From Euphorbia lathyris (Eukaryota; Streptophyta; Magnoliopsida; Malpighiales; Euphorbiaceae), in the NCBI RefSeq assembly GCF_963576675.1, contig NC_088911.1:59109756-59173755 (forward strand): a DNA stretch of 64,000 nt. The letters run 5' to 3'. Shown one piece after another: positions 1-10,741 of this stretch. A program made the position numbers and the translations under genes. Numbering within the stretch: the first letter of the stretch is position 1; each line of letters begins with the position of its first letter. The notes under the pieces are model-generated. The model saw nothing but the letters and a program-made list of their open reading frames with translations, was not told where the DNA came from and made no database searches.

Positions 1-332
1 AGGAACTCCAGCGTGAGTTCTTTGTAGGCCGGCTCAGTCATATCAAAGAAGCAACCGAAATGGCCTGCCTCCATGAGGTTCCGCACCCGCTGGTCAAGTT
101 TGATCCTTTTCAAGGTGTCCCAGAAAACAGTCCTTACAGGCCCGAATTCTAATTGCGCAAGTTCCTCGTAGTATTTCTACGTGGCTGCATCCTTGAACCG
201 AGCAAGATTTTTCACCAATTTTTCATCCGGAACGAAAGCAACTGATCCTGCCCCCGTCATTTTTCCTTTAGCTTTTTCTTTCTTCGATGAGCCCTCGATT
301 TTTACTTGCTTACCAGAGCCACGAGTTCTCAT
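1..332 (-). pseudogene. Athila-type ORF downstream of pol (ORF1/env-position protein), N-terminal part
   Basis: Partial frame that runs off the left edge. It starts at the ATG at 332 (MRTRGSGKQV...) with a Lys-rich N-terminus. One in-frame TAG at 177-179 interrupts it, and the same frame then continues to position 1 with a block containing WDTLKRIKLDQRVRNLMEAG and YKELTLEF. That block resembles the protein family called ATHILA ORF-1, whose function is unknown, and it matches a second copy on the plus strand at 56495-56884. On the minus strand it lies after the gag-pol at 18401-23782 once the 17.4-kb inserted element is removed mentally, which is where Athila-type elements carry an extra ORF. 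The family assignment rests on remembered motif resemblance plus position. The TAG is in a context consistent with CAG to TAG decay. Confidence 0.6.
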
Positions 333-505
333 GTTGTGTTGAAGTTTAAATAGGGTTTCCCAATGGTAAAGAGCACAGAGCATGTGGTGACTAATGAAAA
401 GAAATATATGAAAAAGAAAACAAATCGAGCAAGGGACCGTAATGAGATAGGTCTCCTTAAGTAGGGAGAGATGGAACGGTCTGTTGCCAACTCGTCTTTA
501 TGAGG

Positions 506-510
506 GCGGT
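506..510. repeat. Left target-site duplication GCGGT
   Basis: GCGGT immediately precedes the TGTAGACACC start of the left LTR. The same five bases (17933-17937) follow the CA end of the right LTR. This fixes both ends of the inserted 17.4-kb element and shows that the flanks were once contiguous. Confidence 0.9.
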
Positions 511-904
511 TGTAGACACCGAGTCGGAGGACCTGTGACGAAAACCTGAAAACAAAACAGTTGAAGCGATTGGTTCCGGAAGTTTTTGAAAAAATATAAA
601 GAATAATAAGCAAAGAAAATTAACGGCAGGGCACGGGTGCTTAGCGGCATCCTGCACGCGGACGACAATGGTCGAACGCCCGCTCGGCGGCACGGGACGT
701 GCGCTCGGCGTTCGTCGGACGCATCGCGAGTGGCACGCCCCTGACGTCCGAATAATGCCCGGGTCTGGTGGCACGGTGCGCGCTCTCGTGGGCCATTGAG
801 CGTGCGCGCGTTCGGCGGTCGCGACGTGTGAGCGTCCGACGGTGCGAAACGCGCGTTCGGCGGCCGCGGGGTGCGCGTGCCCGACGGCGCGAGGCGCGCC
901 CCGA

Positions 905-1085
905 AGGTCGTCGGGCGAGCGCCCAACGAACGTTGGGCGAACGCCCAACGATGGTTGGGCACGGGCGCCCCAACGTTGCGTTGGGCGCTCGCCCAACGCC
1001 GTTGGGCGGTAGCCCAACTTAGTGTTGGGCGGCCGCCCAACAACTTTGGGCGACGCCCAATTTTATTTGGGCGTCGCCCAAAGTT
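905..1085. promoter_or_regulatory. Array of GCCCAACG/CGTTGGGC dyads upstream of the LTR TATA box
   Basis: Back-to-back imperfect palindromes of the form GCCCAACGNNNGTTGGGC repeat about every 20-22 bp, ending in GGGCGACGCCCAA and TTTGGGCGTCGCCCAAAG just before the TATA box. In a retrotransposon this is the U3 enhancer position. The TTGGGC half-site resembles plant site II (TGGGCY) elements; that link is an inference. Confidence 0.6.
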
Positions 1086-1101
1086 CCGAGACCCGTTTCC
1101 C

Positions 1102-1108
1102 TATATAA
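1102..1108 (+). promoter_or_regulatory. TATA box of the 5' LTR
   Basis: CTATATAAGG follows the GC-rich dyad array and precedes GCACGGATCC, a classic plant TATA context. The same sequence lies at the equivalent place in the other LTR. Confidence 0.75.
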
Positions 1109-2644
1109 GGGCACGGATCCCAAGGCAAAAAGGGGGGGGATTTTTGAGAGAGCTTTCTCACACTAGATATTTTTCTAGGGAGAGGAAGTGGATTTTTTGG
1201 GAAAAAATATTTTTTTTCCTAAAAATTGAAAATCTCTAAATTTCCTAAGTTCAATTTTTACTAAATTTTCATTAAAAAACGGAAGCTCGCGGTTCGTGGA
1301 ATCAATCGGCTTCGACTGTCAGATACCGAATTTAAAGGTATTATCCGAGGACTAGACTCTTTATTTTATTTAATTTATTTCTCTCCTTCTATTTATTTTT
1401 TATGCTATAGTTTTTATTCCTTTAGTCATTTATTTATTTTGTCGCGTTTTATTTAGTTAGCGTATTTATTTAATTTTCGTTTCGTGTTAAATAAAATTCG
1501 GTTTTGTTTTAAAATAAAAACCTCGTTTTGATATCCCAATACGAACCGTGATCCGATAAAAAGGTAGTTCGGGTATCGAAAACGTTGTAATTATAAGTTT
1601 TTAATTTGAAAGATGTTTCCAAATAACGTTTTAAAATAAAAACATCGTTTTAGGAACTTCCGTTTTCGACTATGATCCATCTTTGGTAGTTCGGAGGTCC
1701 AAAACGATTGAATTAGATTTAATTTAAAGCTTTTGAACAAATCTGGAAAATATTGGAGTGCTGCTGTAATTTGCCAATTCTGTCTAAAGGCTGTTTACCT
1801 ACGGATTTTCCGTCGGTAAATCTGCCAAAATGTAAAAAATGCCATTTCCGTCCCTTTTTCTTAACTTTTAGACTTTTAATCCCTAGTATATATATATATA
1901 TATAATTATGTAATACATGTTTTTCAAATTATTAAAGAATTTTAGTATATATATTTATTTTAGAATATTGGTATATCATTTTTATTTTATTTTATAATAT
2001 AAGTATAAATATATATATAAGTATTTCCTTTTTATTAACTTAGGCTATGTTTAAATATTAGTTATTTGATATTTTGAGAAACAATGGATGGATATTAGTA
2101 TATGTCATTTTTGGTATTTAAACTATATTAATTATGTATATATATGTATAGTTTTGGGAACGTTTGGGTTATTTTGTTGATTATTATATGAAGTTATTTT
2201 GGATAAAGGTTATTTTCTTATTTAGGAGATTTATTTACTATTTTCACATCTTTAAAATATAAATGTATTTTATCTAGCATTTTCATATATGTATTATATA
2301 GTTTCCTTTTATTAACTCTTATTTTCTTATCTTCTCCTTTTTGATTTAAATGTATATATATATATATATATATGTCTAAACTATTTTCTTTATTCTTTTG
2401 GCCCATTCATGGGTCCATGTTCCAAGAAGGCTTTATTTGAGTGTGAATATTAGTTTAAATAAGTTTATTGTTGTAAGTATAATAATTAGAGAGTCCATTA
2501 AATAAGTGGGGAAAATAAATCACAAAAAAGAGAGTTTTCAATTGAATTGTTTAAACTAATGAGTTTTTTTTTAGATTTCTAATGTAAATAAATAGAATCA
2601 TTCTTGTTAATATTTCAAATCATCTTCAAAACACCACGTTTTAA

Positions 2645-2905
2645 AACCTTAATCCGTTCCAAAGGCGGATTAAAGGATCATTGTAATTAAAACCGCTTTC
2701 GTTGTGAATAATAGAATTTTCGAATCACTTTCTTAAAGAATTTGTACAAAGTAAAATTGACTTGTATGTTTAACCATGTTTTCTCATTAAAAGGTTTTCA
2801 TCTCAAACGTTTTCAAATACTCGAGTCGTTCCAACGGCGATTCGGGTAAACTTCATCAAACGGGGTTTTAAAACGCACCTAAATCGTTCCAACGACGATT
2901 AAGGT
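2645..2905. repeat. Three GTTCCAA-centred inverted motifs in the LTR
   Basis: Variants AATCCGTTCCAAAGGCGGATT, GAGTCGTTCCAACGGCGATTC and AATCGTTCCAACGACGATT occur near 2649, 2822 and 2881. Each can pair its ends around GTTCCAA. They are repeated in the right LTR near 17109, 17281 and 17340. Possible structured RNA or protein sites in the transcribed LTR; function unknown. Confidence 0.45.
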
Positions 2906-3476
2906 GCGAACCATGTAAATAAATCCGTTTTGGGGAAGTAAGTTAGTGTAGAATAGACACACAACATAACCTTTAAATACGGTGGTAAATAAATCACTTC
3001 TTTCTCCCCCCTCTCTGTGTATGTATAAACATAAATGGGTGATTCTTTACTGATATGGCTTTTCAATATCATATGCTCAAAACGGTTTCCAAAAAGAGAA
3101 AGAAAAGGGTTTCAAATGAATTTTAAACTTAAAGAAGTATACGATTAGTCCATTATCGCCTAACATGCTGAGTAGGAGGCCGGTGGTTCATAACCGGGCG
3201 ATGTCGGGGTGCCTAGTAGCCTTTCTCCGAAAAGGAGCTAGCCTTCTCGGCTCGTACCTAAGTTTCCCGAACCCACACCGGTCTCCCGCAAGGGATCGGT
3301 GTTCATTTTCCCATTCGTGGGTGGCGACTCTTCCATATCTCCGAGCTCCGGTCCTGCCGAGCAGCTTGATTCCACGATTGGTTGCTTTCGGCGCCAATCA
3401 CCGCTTACGTCGCCATGAGGTTGTCCACCCCCCGGTCCGCCCGGGAGATTAGGCCGCGACACCTCGTCTAAACAAG

Positions 3477-3494
3477 TGGCGACTCTGCTGGGGA
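3477..3494 (+). other. Primer binding site, tRNA-Arg type
   Basis: TGGCGACTCTGCTGGGGA begins two bases after the LTR end. It matches the complement of a plant tRNA-Arg 3' end (…GUCGCCA) with about two mismatches by my recall of that tRNA. tRNA-Arg priming is typical of Ogre elements. Confidence 0.75.
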
Positions 3495-5540
3495 AGCGAG
3501 AAATTTGATTCCGGAAGGCGTGTATTAAGCCCTTAACGGGGACGGATCGTTTTACTTCTTTTCGTATGCATACATGTGCATTATTGCAAACCCTTTGGGT
3601 AATTTCCGCGAAACCTCTAGCGAGAGTCCATTCGTCGCTCGAAAGAGGCTAGCGTAAGTTCCCCCTTACAGTAAGGCGCCAGAGGGTCCCCATCCATTCG
3701 TTAGGGGCGAATCTGTGCGGTCCTGTGAGGTCCCGTGGTCAGCCGTGTCAGCATATAATAGCCTTAGAAGTTTCCATAGGATTACCCGTTACTATTTTTG
3801 ATGTGATAAATGAATCGGTTCGTGTTTTCAAACCGCCATGATACGTGTCTAATCCTAAATTATGTAAAGAAAATGAGACGATGCGTTAATATATACTCAT
3901 GAATCGACATACTAATTACCCTAAAACATCGAAACGATTTGAACTAAAGACGACTTAGTCATCTCGCATGAATGAACACGTGCGACCCGCTTTGTCCCTT
4001 TCGGTGTCCCGACGAAGGCACATGTTCAGGAAATGCGTTATGACGTAAGCACGTATTAGTATGAATCGGTTTGGTATTAAGGATAATTACATTTCGATAC
4101 AAAAGACTGTATTAACAGTAGCCGTTATTCACATTCTTTAAATAAATTGGGATGAAACAAAATCATGACGAAACGAAAACAAAGAACATTTCTGTTTCGA
4201 ACAACCCTGTTGTAACGTAAAAAGTTTCGCACAAGTAGCCCGTCCCTTCCGAATAAAAGACAAGCTTTTACGTTACACCTCGAGTTGTTCTTAAGAGAAA
4301 TGGATGTGTCCGTACAGATGACTAAGAAGATAAAAGAAAAGAAAAATGAACTAAACGACCAAAATTCATTCCGAATCTACGATATATATCAATCCCGAGG
4401 GTAGTTAAAGAAGATAAACCAATGCCGTTGAATACGTGCCTCGAACGAGTGTATACCCCGTTTAAAATCTCGAAGCCGAATTGAGCCAAACCATGTGATT
4501 GCGCCATATGGACGAGACTGTGGGTTTTGACTAACGACTCGATCATTTCGACCGTTACTAAAACTGCAAGAAATATGGCCCGATGTACGAGTTTGCTTAA
4601 ATTCGCGCCTAAAGGAAAGAGAACGGTGATATCCTTGCTTCGAATAAACACGCGATTCAACGAAACGTTGATTTTCTATAACCACACTAAGGTCATATAT
4701 CCTGTGAATTGGAAAGAATAAAGTATTGTTGTTAGCCGAAAGATTACCGTGCGCTCAAATAAGACTCACCATCTTTTCACGTAACAAAATGAGCAAACGA
4801 ATTCTCGACGCTAAAAACAAACACGTTACGCGATGAATCCGTTCCCTAAAATAAAATCCAAAAGTGATTCTATCACTAAATAAACGCATGGTTACGTCTC
4901 TCGATAGATCCAAAAGGATCCCGTTGTAATCCAAAAATACGAATCCATGTGAATAAAAAGGGAACGAATCATAGACGATAACGAACGATTGGACTGAAAA
5001 GAACAACTCGAACCACATCTAAAAACCGAGATGCGCTCAAAGGGAGTCAAAACCCGAATTAATGAGTCTCGCAAAAGGACGAAAGACGAGTTATTCTGAA
5101 AGGACAATCCGACTTGGTCGGTTTCTTAGTCACTGAACGTGGATACGTCAAAACGAACTGTATTGTCTGATGGATAATTTATTCTTCCGCAATAATCGAT
5201 GGCATCACGTGTCCTCTGGACCACGATGTGAGCCCATACCAAAATCCTAGGAAAGAGACTTGGACCAACGAGTGTGTGGAGAAATAAGGATGGAAGAGAG
5301 ATAATGTGATGATTGTGATTGTTATCTAACGTTTTCTTTCTCTTATTGCGATCTACTTACGCATTATGTACGATTTTCGCTAACTAGTTTGTTTGTATAG
5401 ATTTATGTCTTGTTGTACATCAGTCGAGTCAGATTTAAGTTATAATGTGTTCTCTGCTTAACGAATCATTGCAATCCTACCATATAGAGCATTGCATGCT
5501 AACCGCATTGCGTGCAGCCATTCTAGGTTTCATAGATTTA
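3495..5540 (+). other. Untranslated leader of the Tat/Ogre-like element
   Basis: About 2 kb with no convincing coding frame on either strand. The open frames of 60-112 codons (for example around 4322-4721 and 4755-5107) overlap each other in several frames and show no family motif. I see no structure here that I can assign. Confidence 0.5.
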
Positions 5541-5559
5541 GGACGTGTTTATTAGGAAA

Positions 5560-8500
5560 GTGAGAAAGAGTCGACCCCAGCGTCGCGTGTCATTCAGGAG
5601 GCATACTAGTTATGTCGTGACGTATCCCCTACATCTTTGCCTTGTCATACCTATGTGTTGGGACGCATCCTATGCGTCCTTGGCACGTCTCGCGCGTCTT
5701 CACCGTGTCGTTTGTATGCTAGCTAGGAGGCATGTCCATTATGTCGTGACGTATCCTATGCGTCTTTGCCTTAGCATACCTTATGCATGGTAGCGTACCT
5801 CATATGTTTCTTCAGTGTCGTAGGCACTAGTCGGAAGGTACAACCCTTATGTCATGGCATGTCCCATACGCTTTTGTTTTGGCATACCCCGTATGTCACG
5901 GCACCTCCAATATGTCCTTACCCTGTCAAGAGGCGTACTGTTCTCTCGTGACGTATCCCCTATATCCTTGCTGAGTCATATCATCACGTGTCCACCCGTC
6001 GTGAGTCCCACCTGTCATGGGATGATGTATTCCTTGCATCTTTACTTTGTCATACTCCATGAGACGTAACGCACCCCATGCATCTTCCATTAATCATTCA
6101 GACACCGATCAAGAGGCGTACCCGTTATGTCGTGACATATCCCATATGTCTTTTCCGTGTTGTGCCTCGTATATTATGACCCATTCCTTGTGTCTCTACC
6201 ATGTCATTACACACCAGTCAGAAGGTGTACTATATGTGTCATAACGCATCCTGTACATCTTCACCTCATTCCTTGTGCCAAGCGAGGGGCATGAGTTGCA
6301 TGCCCCATATGTCAGGGCATGTCAGGTGCTTGTTCACCATGCTATGTACGTTAGATGAAAGGCATACCATTTGGGCCGTGACATATCCCATACGTCCTTA
6401 CCTCGTCCCATCTTCCATATCGTGAAAGGTCCCATGCGTCTCCATCACATCAGCTATAGACCAATCAAGACGTGTGCTCGATGCACAACTGTGCATCATG
6501 TACGTTCGGGTATTGTCAAGGTCGTACATCACGATAGGTCGCATATGCAGCTTCCATATCAGATACACTAGTCCAGAGCCATATCCCGTGTAACAGAAGA
6601 CATACCCCGCATATTGTGATGTGTCTCATATATTAGTCCGAAGGAGCACCTTTAGACCTTTAGGTATTCCCTATGTCTTCGCCATGTTATACTTTGTGGG
6701 GGATACACCGCACATGTCTTTATCATCCTGTTCATACCATTAGAGAGTGTACCTGGTGCATCGTGACATGTCACATGCGCCTTCACCGTGGTGTTTACAT
6801 CATCCGGAGACATATCCCATATGTCGTAATGTATCCTGACATTCGCATCTTGGGGAAAGTCCCGTACACTGTCTGCACGGTCAACTCAAGACGTACTAGG
6901 TGTGTCGCCATGTCACCGACAATATATCGGTTGTTCAAAAAAAAAAAAGAAAAAAATTATCACGACGTCGGTTCCCTCGAGACTCGAATTAACCATTCAT
7001 CACATGTCTCACACACGTCCTACTTACGCCTCAAGACATACCATGTATGTCGCTATGCCTTAGCCAACACATCTCAAGATTATGACTGGTACCTTGATCT
7101 CAAATAGAACCATAATCTCACGGGTCGTCGTCACCTCCCTTTCGTATCTCAAGACATACCCACGGATGTCGCCACGCTATACACCATGCCTAGGTGATTC
7201 CAAATTACGTTGTGGTATTATCCATGCCCCTCACCTCGTAGGTTGCCATCATGACCTTCGCACGCTAAGACATGCCACGTGTGTCGGCGCGCCGTGCACC
7301 TATACTCCAAAGTTACGTGGTTGTAAGATCGAAACCTTAGGTGCATATCCCACGCTAAGACATGCCACGTGTATCAGCTTTCGGTGCATATCCCGTATGT
7401 CACCGCTTGTGCCTTAGTCATACGTTGGGCCTTGTCAAAATGTGCCCCACATGTCGTCTTGTCATTGACAATATTTGTAGCCCACGAATATGTCATTAGG
7501 CTATCCAATTCTGGACCGACCTTTGACGCGTGTTCCGTATGTCATCCCTCGCACCTTACTCACATATCAAAGACTGAGTCGTTTATACCATCCAGTCAGG
7601 GTTAAGCTTGTGGCACACACCCACATACGCGGTTCGGTACGTCCTATTCGCATGACAAATGTCGAGTCACTCATGACATTGAGTTCCAATCGAATCTGGG
7701 GCAAGTTCATATATGTCATCACGTGCATCTTGCTTACACCCCCAACGTCGAGTCATTTGTATCGACAAGTTCAAGTTGGACTTTTGGCCCGTACCTGTCA
7801 TATAGAGTGATTCATGTCATCGAGTCCAAGTCACACCCTTAGGCACGTACCCTATGGGGCCGTCTCGAGCATCCCGCTCATACCTCGACACACTGAGTCG
7901 TTCATGTCGTGAGGTTCCTATCAAACTCTTGACGTACGCCCTGTAAATTGTCACTCATATCTTGAGTACGCCTCAAACAGCGGTTTGTTTATGTTGTCAA
8001 ATCCTCGACACGCTCCCCTTACACCCTTGGTATTATTGTCTATGCGCCCCAAACTCTGAATTACCTTATTTACGAGTCTGAGACATATGCCCTATGTGTC
8101 GCTATTTGGGTCTCGCTCGTATCAGTAGTATCGAGTTGTTCATACCGCGGCTAAATCCAACATTTGGCACTTACCTTGAAGGTCTTGGTGTGCGTCCCCG
8201 TTGCTCCTCGAGTTGTTCATAGTAATAGGTCCTAGTCATCTCAAATATCGGTGATGAACCCTATACGTCGTAAATATCCACATAAGATCTTTAGGGATTC
8301 TCATAAAACATGTCATCATCAGGTTTGCGCTATGAAACAAATTGACCTTCGACACGTACCGGGTAAGTCGTCGTTTCCGTCTCGTTGATACCTCGATCGA
8401 ATTAGGACACTTCTCATTCTACCAAACACACCGATGTCCGCAAATTCATCGAGGTATTTGGGGTCTCTAGCTTAAGTTAATCCTTAGGCTGCACCATGCG

Positions 8501-9650
8501 TGTCGGTATCGTGTGTAGCTGACACTTCCAATGTTGTTAGAAGGTACCCCTCGAGTCATCTCTGTGCTTCATCTATACCCAGAGTTGGTCAGATAATACG
8601 TGTGTCGTATGTGTACCCTATTCGTGTCTCGTACCTAGCATGTTGGATTTCCCCCACGATGGTCGAAATCCCAAAATCAAGCCATCACATCATTCGTCAG
8701 TTGCGTATAAGTCAATCGTGGGGGCATATTAAGTGGGACTCCCATCCGGCCGTTTGGCTACCTCTAAGGCATACAACGTACGTCACCGCATTTCCTAAAT
8801 GCACCATGTTTCGAACCACTCTGCCCAAGCACTAGTGAGTCGAGTAGGAATTAATAATTGGCACATGCCTCGATGTTGACATATGCATCCTATTCGAACC
8901 TCGAGTATCAGGTATTCCGTGTGCATTATCCCGTCAAATAATACCCGTCATTGCAATAGTTGCTTTCCAAGAGAAGCTGACAATTGGCACACATCACGTA
9001 TGTCACTCGCGTCCTCCTTATGCCTTAACCTGTTTGAGGCACGCCCCGTGTGTTACCACTTTCTGCATAGCCCGCCAAGGTTCCGTTGGTACGTCTACGC
9101 ATTTGTGTCTTGGGTTTAAACTAACCATCGACCCACACCCCATATGTGGTGGCCTCGTCCCGCTTGCTTCTAGTTTAGGACACACCCTCTATGCCGGCCT
9201 ATTTCAGGAAACTTGTGATTCCCAGAAAGACGTTTCCCTGTTATCAGTATCAATACCAAGTAAACTATGGACAAGTGCCCCGCATGTCTCCGTCACGGTC
9301 TGTTTGAGTCTCGGACATACCATGAGCGTCATATCAGTCCATGTAACACCGCGTATCTTCGAAGTACGTCATTACTACCAGGGAGGGCAATCCCTCACCT
9401 ACACCTCATGCATGATCGCTTAGGTTGTTCTTTTTAGATCGTGAGTCGTATCAATGTACCAAGTATGTCATTCCCACCGCTCATGTCGCTACCCCTCCAA
9501 TGTATCTACACGTCACGAATATCATCGGGGTACACTCTCATTTACCTAGCGCCCTAGGGAATTTTACTTATCATGAGGGTCTCTCAATCTCACAAGTGTC
9601 AGTCGTGTCAAGCGTCATTCAACATTGTACATCTTATAAAGCATTGCAAG
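5560..9650 (+). repeat. 4-kb field of degenerate tandem repeats
   Basis: Variants of TGTCGTGACGTATCCC, CATATGTC and GAGTCGTTCATGTC recur at irregular spacing of roughly 40-75 bp throughout. The first half (to about 7100) is dominated by 'GTGACGTATCCCATACGTC...CACC.TGTCATACC' types, the second by 'CTCGAGTCGTTCAT' and 'GACACGTACC' types. Many plus-strand open frames of 65-144 codons occur here, but they are repeat-derived with no family motif. It looks like an old, diverged minisatellite inside the retrotransposon. Confidence 0.6.
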
Positions 9651-9932
9651 GTAAACTTGTAGGGTTCGTACTAATGTGTGTATAACAGTTGAAATGGTTT
9701 CAAGCATCGGCACTTCCAAACAGGTAAGTTAGCACAAACGATCGAAGTACTGCCAACGGCTCTGGTAAATAAAAAGAAAAAAGAAAAAAGGGGTTTAGCT
9801 CCAGTCAAGTCGTGTTTATGTTGTGAGAAATAAAGCGCAGATCACGAATCATGCATACATCCATCTATAGGAGGCACAAATAGATAGCTTTAGCATTCGC
9901 ATCGCACGTGCATTGCATCATCAAAATTCATA

Positions 9933-10741
9933 ATGCCTAAAAAGCTCCACTCATCGATCCTTTCTCTTTCCTTGTTAGAAACCCAACTCATGGCCCAGTC
10001 CAACAATTCAAACCATAATCTTGAGAGCCGTGTGCAAGGGGCTTTAGCCAAATACATCTTTTCTAATGAGTTCAAACGTGCTCTTAATGATCCGGAGAAT
10101 GTTAAGCATAAGGGGGTTGAAAATTCCCAGGAGATGATAGGAGATTTTAATCTCAGAGTAGAAATCGAGCGAGTTCTTCCTGATATCCTTGCTTCAGATG
10201 AATTCAAGATAGAGCTGAAAAGGTTGTCAGGGAGGTCCTGAGCGAGTCACTAGTCGCGGAGATCCCGAAAGCTGCTATGGAGAAACCTATGTTCCAGCTC
10301 ACGTCACAAGTTAATCCACAAACATTCACTCCACCAAGGGTAGTCTCACACCATATTTCACGAACACAACAAGATCCACACCATCGGGGACATGAGATTA
10401 CCAGGGTTGTTCGCCCTCCATCGCCCACTCAGTATAGGAGAGAGGGAAGGGAATTCTCCACTTTCGCCCAACCCTTGTTTGAAGTGTTGGAGGGTCTACG
10501 AATGCATGACATACTTCATCCTCTACCAGCCACGAGAGATCAAACCACTGAATTAGTCAAACGCAGGGGATACTTCCACTTCCACCAGAAATATGGTCAC
10601 GAAACAAGCACTTGCATGAGGTTGAAACATGAAATCCAAGATCTCATTGAAGCTGGAAAGATAAGTGATCCAGATCTTTCTCAACAGATAAAGCCTTCGA
10701 CTTGTTCCTTGAATGGCAAAGTCTACAACGGATCAGGATAA
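9933..10741 (+). pseudogene. Gag-like ORF of the Tat/Ogre-like element (frameshifted)
   Basis: Two overlapping-frame parts: 9933-10241 (MPKKLHSSILSLSLLETQLM...) and 10277-10741 (MEKPMFQLTSQV...). The second reading frame is open upstream of its ATG, so one missing base near 10220 explains the break. The second part contains a proline-rich segment, then FAQPLFEVLEGL and HFHQKYGHETSTCMRLKHEI, which resembles the conserved C-terminal gag segment of Tat elements (a C/H-x-x-H...GH.T..C...K.EI pattern). The usual first cysteine is replaced by Phe/His. A normal Tat gag would be followed by protease and RT; here the frame ends at 10741 and only non-coding sequence follows. It is the only recognisable coding relic in the 11.5-kb interior. 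Confidence 0.65.

Larger units (their letters stand above)
511..3474 (+). repeat. 5' LTR of the Tat/Ogre-like element
   Basis: 2964-bp direct repeat of 14954-17932. It holds a GC-rich block (about 640-1085), a TATA box, a long AT-rich middle with (TA)n runs near 1890 and 2355, three small hairpin motifs near 2650-2905, and a GC-rich end. Open frames inside it (for example 457-1239 and 3165-3462, both strands) recur in the other LTR and encode only repeat-derived peptides. Confidence 0.93.

Noticed and set aside
457..1239. Long overlapping open frames on both strands (up to 186 codons) in the LTR
   Set aside because: They lie over a GC-rich palindromic repeat array, recur in the second LTR with indels, and show no family motif; GC-rich repeats leave several frames open by chance.
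3165..3462. Frames of 95 and 74 codons duplicated at 17623-17959
   Set aside because: They are the same LTR sequence in both copies, and all strands are open in a GC-rich stretch.
5545..9685. A run of plus-strand open frames that could suggest a multi-exon gene
   Set aside because: The peptides are repeat-derived (MSRD, HTSL, YPIR-type words) without domains, and the DNA is a degenerate repeat field.
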